The notes below the pieces were generated by a model. The model was not told the origin of the DNA. It ran no database searches and worked only from the letters and a program-made list of their open reading frames with translations. Source: Bacteroides zhangwenhongii (lineage in GTDB: Bacteria > Bacteroidota > Bacteroidia > Bacteroidales > Bacteroidaceae). From it: a stretch of DNA of 64,000 nt. Location: the NCBI RefSeq assembly GCF_009193325.2, contig NZ_CP059856.1, forward strand, positions 2,294,001 through 2,358,000, in the 5' to 3' direction. The position numbers and the translations under genes were made by a program. Numbering within the stretch: position 1 is the first letter of the stretch; every line of letters starts with the position of its first letter. Below are positions 14,946 through 23,425 of this stretch, in pieces.

Positions 14946-16580
14946 ATGTCTATAAGTATTCAACAAATCAGCTATATCCATCCGGATAAAGAAGTATTAT
15001 TCAGTGATCTCAATTTCGCCATCAGTAAGGGGCAGAAACTGGGATTAGTCGGTAACAATGGCTGCGGCAAATCTACTTTGCTGCAAATTATTGCCGGACA
15101 ACTTTCACCCTCTTCCGGTGTCATTGTCTGTCCGGACAACCTGTATTATATCCCGCAACATTTCGGGCAATATGATTCATTGACTATCGCCCAGGCACTC
15201 CGGATAGAACGTAAGCAACAAGCCCTACATGCTATCCTGTCAGGAGATGCCTCAAACGAAAACTTCGTCGTTCTGGATGATGACTGGAATATTGAAGAAC
15301 GTTCCATTGCCGCTCTCGATTTATGGGGGCTAGGACAGTTTACTCTATCCTACCCGATGAATTTGCTTAGCGGCGGTGAAAAGACCCGTGTATTTCTGGC
15401 AGGGATGGACATCCATCACCCATCCGTCATACTTATGGATGAACCGACCAATCATCTTGATTCTTCCGGCAGACAACGTTTATATGACTGGGTAGAGAAA
15501 TGTCGCTCCACGCTGTTAGTGGTTAGTCATGACCGCACTCTGCTTAATCTTCTCCCCGAAATATGCGAGCTGGAAAAGCATCAAATCAATTACTATGGAG
15601 GAAATTATGAATTCTACAAAGAACAAAAAACGCTGATGCAGGAAGCATTGCAGCAACGTATCGAAGAAAAAGAGAAAGCACTGCGCATTGCCCGCAAAGT
15701 GGCACGCGAAACGGCCGAACGCAGGGACAAACAAAATGTGCGCGGAGAAAAGAATAATATAAAAAAGGGAGTTCCTCGTATTGTGCTCAATGCGCTTCAA
15801 GGAAAATCGGAAAAAAGTACCAGTAAACTTAACAGCACCCATCAGGAGAAAGCCGAGAAGTTAACAGGCGAACGTAACCAACTTCGAAGTTCGCTCTCCC
15901 CGACCGCTATACTAAAAACCGATTTTAATAGTTCCTCGCTCCACACCGGAAAGATATTGGTGACAGCAAAAGAAATTAACTTCGGTTATCATCCCAATTC
16001 AGACAGTAATGATATTCAGGATAATGGTGACTTCAAACTGCAACTTTGGCAAACACCCATCAGCTTCCAACTAAAGAGTGGGGACCGCCTCCGTATAGAA
16101 GGGGTCAACGGCAGTGGGAAAACAACTCTTTTGAAGCTAATCACCGGACAGCTTCAGCCACAAGAAGGAAACCTGACACGAATGGAATTCACCTATGTCT
16201 ATCTGAATCAGGAATATTCTATCATCGACGACCGGAACAGTATCCTGGAACAGACTTACGCTTTCAATAACCGGAACCTGCCGGAGCATGAAATAAAGAT
16301 TATTCTAAACCGTTATTTATTCCCCGCTTCCGAATGGGATAAATCCTGCCGGAAACTTAGCGGTGGTGAAAAAATGCGCCTTGCTTTCTGCTGCCTGATG
16401 ATTAGCAACAATACTCCCGATATGTTTATTCTGGATGAACCGACCAACAATCTGGATATACAGAGCATTGAAATCATCACTGCTACCATCAAAAACTATA
16501 CGGGTACTGTAATTGCAATCTCACACGACGATTATTTTATTCAGGAAATCGGTATCGAGCAACGTATTTTATTAAGCTAG
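14946..16580 (+). CDS. ABC-F family ATPase (ribosome-associated)
   Basis: The 544-residue protein has two ABC cassettes and no membrane segments: Walker A GNNGCGKSTLL and GVNGSGKTTLL, signatures LSGGEKTR and LSGGEKMR, and Walker B LMDEPTNHLD and LDEPTNNLD. A Lys/Glu-rich linker (about 230-330) separates them. ABC-F proteins act at the ribosomal E site, as translation factors or as protectors against ribosome-targeting antibiotics. The leader with a short upstream frame favours antibiotic-responsive control, but the subfamily cannot be set from sequence alone. The downstream nudC is 83 bases away. Confidence 0.9.
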   Translation: MSISIQQISYIHPDKEVLFSDLNFAISKGQKLGLVGNNGCGKSTLLQIIAGQLSPSSGVIVCPDNLYYIPQHFGQYDSLTIAQALRIERKQQALHAILSGDASNENFVVLDDDWNIEERSIAALDLWGLGQFTLSYPMNLLSGGEKTRVFLAGMDIHHPSVILMDEPTNHLDSSGRQRLYDWVEKCRSTLLVVSHDRTLLNLLPEICELEKHQINYYGGNYEFYKEQKTLMQEALQQRIEEKEKALRIARKVARETAERRDKQNVRGEKNNIKKGVPRIVLNALQGKSEKSTSKLNSTHQEKAEKLTGERNQLRSSLSPTAILKTDFNSSSLHTGKILVTAKEINFGYHPNSDSNDIQDNGDFKLQLWQTPISFQLKSGDRLRIEGVNGSGKTTLLKLITGQLQPQEGNLTRMEFTYVYLNQEYSIIDDRNSILEQTYAFNNRNLPEHEIKIILNRYLFPASEWDKSCRKLSGGEKMRLAFCCLMISNNTPDMFILDEPTNNLDIQSIEIITATIKNYTGTVIAISHDDYFIQEIGIEQRILLS

Positions 16581-16663
16581 TCTATTGATATTTTATCCGG
16601 TAAGTCTAAATATCAACCTAGTTTTTTATAACTTCGCAGCGCGAAGAAAAGAATTGGAACAAA

Positions 16664-17464
16664 ATGGATCAGACTGTACAATCATGGTGGTTTATCTTTT
16701 ATAAAGATCAACTGCTTCTTGAGAAAAAAGGGGATGGTAAATATGCCGTCCCATGTGGAGAAAGTTCTCCTATCATTATTAAAGAAAAAACAACAGTACA
16801 CAATATCACAACACTGGAAGGGAGAAACTGCAAAGCTTTCTCCCTCTCCTCTCCCTTTGAAGAATCAGAGCAATGGACAATGACAGGACTTCGTACCTCT
16901 TATGATTATCTTCCTTTATCTCATTATCAGACAGCAGGAAAAGCGCATGAGATTCTGCATTGGGATAGAAACAGCCGATTCTGTTCCGCCTGTGGCACGC
17001 CGATGGAACAGAAAGAGTCTATCATGAAACGTTGCCCCAAATGCGGTCAGGAGGCATATCCTTCCATATCCACAGCGATTCTTGTATTAGTGAGAAAAAA
17101 AGACTCACTGCTCTTAGTGCATGCCCGCAATTTTAAAGGAACATTCAACAGTCTCGTTGCCGGGTTTCTGGAAACCGGAGAAACATTAGAAGAATGTGTA
17201 GCCCGTGAAGTGAAAGAAGAAACCGGACTGGATGTGAAGAATATCACTTATTTTGGCAACCAGCCCTGGCCTTATCCCAGCGGTCTGATGGTCGGCTTTA
17301 TAGCAGATTATGCCGGAGGGGAAATCACACTCCAAGATGAAGAGTTGAGTTCGGGAGACTTTTACACAAGGGATCATTTGCCTGAACTTCCCAGGAAACT
17401 TAGTCTTGCACGAAAGATGATCGATTGGTGGATTGAGCATCCAAATGAACATGTGGCAAACTAA
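16664..17464 (+). CDS. nudC: NADH pyrophosphatase / RNA deNADding Nudix hydrolase
   Basis: The protein (266 residues) has the four-cysteine zinc ribbon (Cys107, Cys110, Cys124, Cys127), the Nudix box starting GFLETGETLEECV at about 167 and ending REVKEETGL, and the NudC-specific NQPWPYPSGLM. It cleaves NADH to NMNH and AMP and can remove NAD caps from RNA. The length matches E. coli NudC (257). It is followed by a decayed gene, so it is the last intact gene of this plus-strand run. Confidence 0.93.
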   Translation: MDQTVQSWWFIFYKDQLLLEKKGDGKYAVPCGESSPIIIKEKTTVHNITTLEGRNCKAFSLSSPFEESEQWTMTGLRTSYDYLPLSHYQTAGKAHEILHWDRNSRFCSACGTPMEQKESIMKRCPKCGQEAYPSISTAILVLVRKKDSLLLVHARNFKGTFNSLVAGFLETGETLEECVAREVKEETGLDVKNITYFGNQPWPYPSGLMVGFIADYAGGEITLQDEELSSGDFYTRDHLPELPRKLSLARKMIDWWIEHPNEHVAN

Positions 17465-17482
17465 TAATCATAAATCAACCCC

Positions 17483-17694
17483 ATGAAATTATCAACAAAA
17501 ACACCCCGAATTGAAGTAGTAGATGCTCTTAGAGGATTTGCCACTCTTAATGCCGCTTTCTTTCCCGCAGGAGAATAAGTATCGTTCTTTTCCTGTTACA
17601 GGTTAAGTTCTGCAAATGGTGGCTGTCTAAACATAAACAAGGACCATTGGAAACAATATGGCATAAATGGACTTGGATAGGAACCAAGAAATAA
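17483..17694 (+). pseudogene. DUF418-family membrane protein, collapsed by internal deletion
   Basis: The start ATG at 17483 gives MKLSTKTPRIEVVDALRGFA, the characteristic N-terminus of DUF418 proteins, and stops at TAA after 31 codons. A second frame reads IVLFLLQVKFCKWWLSKHKQ and then GPLETIWHKWTWIGTKK to a stop at 17694, which is the typical C-terminal end of the same family. The two ends lie side by side in different frames, so the roughly 300 residues between them are gone. Expression is unlikely to give a working transporter-like protein. Confidence 0.75.
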
Positions 17695-17699
17695 CAGGA

Positions 17700-17960
17700 A
17701 GAAAAGCAGGCTACGAAATATGCACAACTACAAACGAACAACTTATGAATATGAAACTGAACGTATCACTCTAAAGCATCAACAACACATGTGTATATCC
17801 GCAGCCTGCCTGTTGAAATTGAGATGATGCCAATACAACAAGATTCTCGCAAGAAGGATTTGCAAGTGGACTTAAAGAATGCAAAGGAAATGAAAGAACT
17901 GTACCAAGTGAGGGAAAATACCCGAAAATAGGCAGAATCAGAGCTATGTACAGAGAAAAA
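17700..17960 (+). other. Degenerate coding-like stretch
   Basis: Reading VYIRSLPVEIEMMPIQQ onward gives a plausible charged helical peptide. It meets a TAG at about 17928 and then continues in frame with AESELCTEKKKRLHNLQK. There is no good start and no recognised family. Together with the neighbouring pseudogene this suggests a decayed locus between nudC and pgm. Confidence 0.35.
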
Positions 17961-17961
17961 G

Positions 17962-17998
17962 AAGCGCCTCCACAATCTTCAAAAGATGATGGAGGCGC
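17962..17998. terminator. Strong terminator between convergent regions
   Basis: AGCGCCTCC (17962-17970) pairs with GGAGGCGCT (17990-17998), followed by ATTTTATTATTTATCTTTTT-like T-rich sequence on the plus strand. Confidence 0.75.
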
Positions 17999-18053
17999 TA
18001 TTTTATTATTTATCTTTTTATGATCTATATCTGAAATTTCAGAAGAGACAAAA

Positions 18054-19799
18054 TCAGATACCCAATGATTTCTTCACTGCTTCAATCTTTTCCATGGCGG
18101 CAGACTCGGCAGAAGCATAACAGTTGCGGCATCCCATTTCACCCTGAACTTCCATATAGAACTTAATCTTCGGTTCTGTACCTGAAGGACGAACAGAGAC
18201 TTTACTACCGTCTTCTGTGAAATATTGAAGAACGTTAGATGGTTCCGGCATATCAATTACAGTTACGATCCCTTTATCGTCTGTCTGTTTCAGAGTCTTA
18301 TAATCTTTGTTCAAGATCACTTTAGAACCACCCAATTCTTTCGGAGGATTAGCGCGGAAGTTTTCCATCATCGCTTTGATTTCTTCAGCACCGCTCTTAC
18401 CCGGTTTCACTACGTTTACAGTAAACTCTTTAGAGAATCCATATTCTACGTAGATATCGAGCAACAACTGATACAAAGATTTGCCATTATCTTTTGCCCA
18501 TGCAGCAACTTCAGCAATCAGACAGCAAGCAGATACAGCATCTTTATCACGAACAAAATCTTCAGCAAGGAATCCGTAGCTTTCTTCACCACCACCGATA
18601 TATTTCTGTTTACCTTCACGCAGACGGATTTCACGGGCAATCCATTTAAATCCGGTGTAGCAGTCAAGCATTTCGATGTTATTCTTATCAGCGATTTTCT
18701 TGATAAGCTCGGTAGTAACGATTGTCTTCACGCAGAACTCATTACCTTTAATCTTACCCAGTTGTTTGTATTGAGTCAGAATATAATAAAGGTACATCAT
18801 ACAAGTCTGGTTACCGTTAATCAGTACCCATTCGCCCTTGTCATCCTTACAAGCGATACCCACACGGTCAGCATCCGGATCGGAAGCCATTACGAGGTCA
18901 GCATCAATTTCTTTAGCCAAGTTTACAGCCATAGAAAGAGCTTCCGCGTTTTCCGGATTTGGAGATATAACAGTCGGGAAGTTACCGTCTTTAATCATCT
19001 GTTCGGGAACAGTAAATACGTTTTCGAATCCCCACATCTTCAATGCACGCGGAATCAACATCATACCTGTACCGTGAATCGGAGTATAGACAATTTTCAT
19101 ATCTTTGTGACGGGCGATAGCGTCCGGATCAATAGAAACGGTTTTCACCATATCCAGATAAACCTTATCAATATCTTCACCGATAATCTGAATCAAATCA
19201 GGATTTCCCTGGAATTTAATGTCAGCAGCAGAAGCAATGGCATTCACTTCATCAATGATACCCTTATCATGCGGAGCCAAAACTTGTGCACCATCATCCC
19301 AATATGCCTTATAACCGTTGTATTCTTTCGGATTGTGAGAAGCAGTCAGAATGATACCACTCTGGCAACCGAGGTGACGGATAGCAAAAGACATTTCCGG
19401 AGTCGGACGCATATCATCAAACAAATATACTTTAATGCCATTGGCAGAGAAAATATTAGCAGAAGTCTCAGCAAACAAACGGCTGTTGTTACGACAGTCG
19501 TGACCTACTACTACAGAAATCTGTGGCAGATCTTTGAAGTTCTCCTTCAGATAGTTGGAAAGTCCTTGAGTGGCAGCACCTACTGTATAAATGTTCATAC
19601 GGTTGCTACCTACCCCCATGATACCGCGCAAACCGCCTGTACCAAATTCCAAATCCTTATAGAAAGCTTCAATTAGTTCGGTTTTATCATCGTTTTCCAA
19701 CATACGTTTCACTTCAGCCTGAGTTTCAGCATCATAAGCTGGGGTCAGCCATTTTTCGGCTTTCTCAGTGACCTGTTTAATTAGTTCCTGATTTTCCAT
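18054..19799 (-). CDS. pgm: Phosphoglucomutase/phosphomannomutase
   Basis: The 581-residue protein is an alpha-D-phosphohexomutase. It has the phosphoserine loop TASHNPKEYNGYKAYW (Ser154), the magnesium loop SDPDADRVGIA, the sugar-binding loop GGEESYGF and the phosphate-binding loop RPSGTEPKIKFY. The length fits the larger class of phosphoglucomutases. It interconverts glucose-1-phosphate and glucose-6-phosphate, linking glycogen and nucleotide-sugar synthesis to glycolysis. It has its own promoter box, with TACATTTG on the minus strand at 19854-19861. Confidence 0.95.
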   Translation of the reverse strand: MENQELIKQVTEKAEKWLTPAYDAETQAEVKRMLENDDKTELIEAFYKDLEFGTGGLRGIMGVGSNRMNIYTVGAATQGLSNYLKENFKDLPQISVVVGHDCRNNSRLFAETSANIFSANGIKVYLFDDMRPTPEMSFAIRHLGCQSGIILTASHNPKEYNGYKAYWDDGAQVLAPHDKGIIDEVNAIASAADIKFQGNPDLIQIIGEDIDKVYLDMVKTVSIDPDAIARHKDMKIVYTPIHGTGMMLIPRALKMWGFENVFTVPEQMIKDGNFPTVISPNPENAEALSMAVNLAKEIDADLVMASDPDADRVGIACKDDKGEWVLINGNQTCMMYLYYILTQYKQLGKIKGNEFCVKTIVTTELIKKIADKNNIEMLDCYTGFKWIAREIRLREGKQKYIGGGEESYGFLAEDFVRDKDAVSACCLIAEVAAWAKDNGKSLYQLLLDIYVEYGFSKEFTVNVVKPGKSGAEEIKAMMENFRANPPKELGGSKVILNKDYKTLKQTDDKGIVTVIDMPEPSNVLQYFTEDGSKVSVRPSGTEPKIKFYMEVQGEMGCRNCYASAESAAMEKIEAVKKSLGI

Positions 19800-19853
19800 T
19801 TCGATTGTTATTTATTGGTTAATGAATTATTCATTGCTATTTTCTTGAGCACA

Positions 19854-19861
19854 CAAATGTA
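19854..19861 (-). promoter_or_regulatory. -7 box for pgm
   Basis: CAAATGTA on the plus strand reads TACATTTG on the minus strand, 55 bases before the ATG. Confidence 0.5.
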
Positions 19862-19883
19862 AAATAATAAGTTTACAATTCCT

Positions 19884-19924
19884 AGTTATTTAATGGATAA
19901 TTATCGATTATCCATTAAATAACT
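19884..19924. terminator. Perfect 18-bp palindrome after the dipeptidase
   Basis: AGTTATTTAATGGATAAT (19884-19901) is matched exactly by its reverse complement at 19907-19924 around the loop TATCG. It overlaps the dipeptidase stop codon by two bases. It is AT-rich without a T-run, so it may be a 3'-end stabiliser or a protein site as well as a terminator. Confidence 0.6.
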
Positions 19925-21560
19925 ATTTCACTAAATATCTGTCACCAGTTTGTTTCACATACTCCTGCAAAAACTCTTTCGGGTATCCGGGACGAAGCAC
20001 TCCTGCAGGTTGTCCGATAGAATTACGTTCAAACTGTCCGTCTTTCATACGCTTCACTACCCCATCGTTGTACTTTACAATCAGGAACGTACCCAATTGC
20101 TTCCAAGTATCAAAAGTACTTTGAGCGGTCATGTTAGTATAATTTGTCAGGAAATTGATTGCTGCATCCTTATCCTTTTCCAATAGTTTGACTGCCATTT
20201 CTTCAATACCAGCCTGTGCTGTGTTGAATGTGCTTTCCATCTCTTTCTGTGTTTCCCGCACATCCCCAATCATCAGATCATAACGCGGATAAACCATATT
20301 GGACACCCAATTAAAAATCCAGAAAGCGGAATTCCATGAGAACGTAATGTAGTCGGCACCATCCACACGTGTGTAACATACCGGCACCTTAGTAGCGCAA
20401 CAATAAACAGGAGTAAATACAGTCATATTCGCATCATCCACACCAAACCAAAGTACTCCCCCTACCGGATCCGGCATATGAGCACGCATCTGTGCAACAA
20501 ATACAAAACCGCTCTGTTGAGTAGAGATAGGACGTTCATTGAAATATTCCTTATCATCGACTTTAAAGTTCAGAGGAGAAAGGCGATAGGGTGTTTTATA
20601 AGGACCGGCTCCAAAATCATTGGAGATATCAAGCGGAGTACCTTCGTAATGATCGCGCATCATATTTTTCACATCCTGCACGGATAATTTCTGCTTCGGC
20701 TTAACGAAAAGCGGCATCGGAGTATCGGTTTTTCCTTCGATATAAGGAAGATATTCATTTCCTCTATCAGTGAATTTGTTGAAATAACTCCATACACGAG
20801 CTTCACAAAAGCGGCGTGCACCAAAATCAAGAGGGGCATAAGCCAATGAAAAACTAAAATCCTTGTTTACTCCATTAAAATATCCCTTCTCACGGGCAAA
20901 AGAAACGACATCCGGAGAGTACATACAGTTTTCCTTATCATTCATATCAAACTGATGAATGCGCGCTTGATTAGCATGAGCCGAGATACAATCGTCCGGC
21001 ACACGGACAGCGACCCAAACCGCTCCGCGAATGCCGGGACCTTTACCAATCATCTCCATAATCCATACTTCGTTCGGATCGGCAATGGTAAAAGACTCCC
21101 CCCCACTATAATATCCATATTCCTGTACCAGATCAGTCATAATTTTTATAGCTTCGCGAGCAGTACGCGAACGTTGCAATCCAATATAAATCAAACTTCC
21201 ATAATCAATAATACCCGTAGAATCCGTCAACTCGGGACGACCGCCGAAAGTAGTTTCCCCAATAGTGACCTGATATTCATTCATATTGCCAACCACATTG
21301 TAAGTCTGACGAGCCTGCTCGATTTCTCCCAGATATTTACCGGTGTCCCATTCGTACACTTTCAACATGGTTCCTTTCGGATACGTAGCTGCCGGATAAT
21401 GATAAAGTTCTCCGAATAAGCCATACGAGTCGGCTGAATAGGAAACAATGGTCGAACCATCAGCGGACGCATTCTTTCCGACAATCAAATTAGTACAGGC
21501 GAAAGTATTCGCCACAGCCGTCATCCATACGGCAAAACACAAAATAATACTTCTCTTCAT
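19923..21560 (-). CDS. Secreted C69-family dipeptidase (N-terminal cysteine hydrolase)
   Basis: The 545-residue protein has a signal peptide MKRSIILCFAVWMTAVANTFA followed at once by CTNLIVGKNAS, the N-terminus of the C69/PepD family. Signal peptidase cleavage after Ala21 would expose Cys22 as the nucleophile. It should cleave dipeptides in the periplasm or at the cell surface. The M23 peptidase gene is just upstream (23 bases between stop and start), and a metalloprotease/SusCD locus is divergent, so the area looks dedicated to peptide breakdown. Confidence 0.9.
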   Translation of the reverse strand: MKRSIILCFAVWMTAVANTFACTNLIVGKNASADGSTIVSYSADSYGLFGELYHYPAATYPKGTMLKVYEWDTGKYLGEIEQARQTYNVVGNMNEYQVTIGETTFGGRPELTDSTGIIDYGSLIYIGLQRSRTAREAIKIMTDLVQEYGYYSGGESFTIADPNEVWIMEMIGKGPGIRGAVWVAVRVPDDCISAHANQARIHQFDMNDKENCMYSPDVVSFAREKGYFNGVNKDFSFSLAYAPLDFGARRFCEARVWSYFNKFTDRGNEYLPYIEGKTDTPMPLFVKPKQKLSVQDVKNMMRDHYEGTPLDISNDFGAGPYKTPYRLSPLNFKVDDKEYFNERPISTQQSGFVFVAQMRAHMPDPVGGVLWFGVDDANMTVFTPVYCCATKVPVCYTRVDGADYITFSWNSAFWIFNWVSNMVYPRYDLMIGDVRETQKEMESTFNTAQAGIEEMAVKLLEKDKDAAINFLTNYTNMTAQSTFDTWKQLGTFLIVKYNDGVVKRMKDGQFERNSIGQPAGVLRPGYPKEFLQEYVKQTGDRYLVK

Positions 21561-21583
21561 AATATATCATTCATTTTTTATAA

Positions 21584-23239
21584 TTACCAGACAAAACTTT
21601 CACGGGCAATACTCGTATTCCCGCAATGATCGACAACCGTAAATTCAACAGTATGTTTTCTCCCTTTCTTCACACGCTTCGGATCAAGTTTGCATTCCCA
21701 ATAAGACTTTACAATATTAGGCCGTCCGAAAAGTGCATATTTTCCGTCAATCGTTCCCCGATAAGAAGCAATGCCACTTCCTTTATCTTTCAACCGATAG
21801 ACTATCTTTCCATTCCTTCCCCACTGATTCTTATTGACAGGGATAATTTCCGGTGGAACCGTATCAACAGCGACAGTATAAGTCCCCAGTTCACGAATAG
21901 ACGTCTTCATGTATCCGTCTTCGTATTTTCCTCCTACACTGTACTTACTTCCTTTCGGAGTAACCCGTGCCACATAATACTTGGTCGTATCGGCAACCGT
22001 TTTCCTACGTAGTCCGATACGGAGTTCACAACCCGCATGAAGCGGAATGGATTTATCATTAATCTGATAGGTGAATGCCACTGCCCCACTATCGGCTTTT
22101 ACCTGATAATTGAGCGGAGTATCCTTATATAACATTCCTTTCGGAACCACCAGGCTCAATCCCGGTTCTTGCAGATAATTGATTTTATCCCAAGTAAAGA
22201 AATACTTTTCCCGATAATTGAAAGGTTCAATCGGCTGCTTTCGCCCACGCACGACAAAGCTATATTTTGAAGTATTTCCAAAAGCGTCTTTCAAAGTATA
22301 CAGAAATTGATAATCCCTCTCTTCGTCAATCGTGACCAGACCGCGATTTTCATTTGAGGCTTTCAGCAAACGCAACGTATTTCCCGGATCGATAAAAGAT
22401 TTCATATATTGCCCGTACGTCCACGAATTGATCAGCCGGTTTTCCTCTTGAGAGAAACGGTCTACTGTACTACGGAACACCTCATTACCATCCACCGTAA
22501 GAATAACGGAATATACTCCGTAATGGTTGTTTACGCCATCCATGTAATCATATGCCTTAATGCCCGTACCTATCACACCCCACGCCTCCACCGGACGTTC
22601 GCTATTCGGGAGTATCGTTTTTATCTCTTGTTTTCCGTCTACCACTCCCTCACCGGGCTGCGGGAAAAACATAATGCCATCAGCTTTCGGAGCATGTGTA
22701 TCCTTTATTTTTGATTTAAAGAAAGGCATAGGATCTATATAATCTCCCGATTCCGTTTCAAACATATCCAAATGAAGATGCGGACCGAAAGAATATCCGG
22801 TATTCCCGCTCCAAGCTATCTGCTGTCCGCTTTTTACCGGATATTCATCCGGTTCGGGAATAATCTCAACCTCCCAGCTCTCATTCTCATATTGAAGTTC
22901 CTCCACCCTTTCGGCAATGGGAGAAATAAAACCACTCAAATGCCGGTTAATAGTAGAATATCCATTATGATAGCAGACATCAAGCACATACCCCGAACCG
23001 TTAGTCACCCGAATACGCGAGATATAACCATCGGCAAGGGCACAAACCGGTTTGCCGATCACACCTCCTGTTTTAAAATCCAACCCGCCATGAAAGTGGT
23101 TGGAACGAATTTCACCGAAATTTCCGCTCAATGTAAGAGGAAAATCAAAAGGGGGTACAAAAGTCGCTTGCTTTTTTTCCTGCCCATAACCTCCGATGCA
23201 GCAAGCCAACATCAAAGCAGTGATATATTGTTTTATCAT
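21584..23239 (-). CDS. M23-family metallopeptidase
   Basis: The 551-residue protein has a signal peptide and a LytM domain at about 30-165. The zinc motifs are HFHGGLDF (His50, Asp54) and GPHLHLDMFE (about 152-161). The remaining roughly 380 residues are a beta-rich extension with no obvious named motif, long for this family. It probably cuts peptide cross-links of peptidoglycan or processes envelope proteins. It precedes the dipeptidase in the same direction and is divergent from the metalloprotease-SusCD operon. Confidence 0.88.
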   Translation of the reverse strand: MIKQYITALMLACCIGGYGQEKKQATFVPPFDFPLTLSGNFGEIRSNHFHGGLDFKTGGVIGKPVCALADGYISRIRVTNGSGYVLDVCYHNGYSTINRHLSGFISPIAERVEELQYENESWEVEIIPEPDEYPVKSGQQIAWSGNTGYSFGPHLHLDMFETESGDYIDPMPFFKSKIKDTHAPKADGIMFFPQPGEGVVDGKQEIKTILPNSERPVEAWGVIGTGIKAYDYMDGVNNHYGVYSVILTVDGNEVFRSTVDRFSQEENRLINSWTYGQYMKSFIDPGNTLRLLKASNENRGLVTIDEERDYQFLYTLKDAFGNTSKYSFVVRGRKQPIEPFNYREKYFFTWDKINYLQEPGLSLVVPKGMLYKDTPLNYQVKADSGAVAFTYQINDKSIPLHAGCELRIGLRRKTVADTTKYYVARVTPKGSKYSVGGKYEDGYMKTSIRELGTYTVAVDTVPPEIIPVNKNQWGRNGKIVYRLKDKGSGIASYRGTIDGKYALFGRPNIVKSYWECKLDPKRVKKGRKHTVEFTVVDHCGNTSIARESFVW

Positions 23240-23356
23240 TCCATTCTCTTTTTTACTTCCGGCAAATGTACACTATTCCAACTAAATTACGAAATATCCG
23301 GGAAGAATGATGCAATAAGAGACTAGTTAATAATTCTTTTATTATTAGATTCATTA

Positions 23357-23387
23357 TTGTCTTAAATCCATTATATTCGTATTTTTG
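23357..23387 (+). promoter_or_regulatory. Promoter of the metalloprotease-SusCD operon
   Basis: TTG 23357-23359, 20 bases, then TATTTTTG 23380-23387, 39 bases before the ATG at 23426. Confidence 0.6.
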
Positions 23388-23425
23388 TGTCCGTTTTTTA
23401 ATTATAATTAAATATAAAGAACTCA

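Noticed and set aside
18225..19676. Long open frame of 483 codons on the plus strand opposite phosphoglucomutase
   Set aside because: It is the mirror of a strongly conserved enzyme gene and has no recognisable protein features.
22772..23326. Plus-strand frame opposite the M23 peptidase gene
   Set aside because: It is a shadow of a gene with clear zinc motifs.
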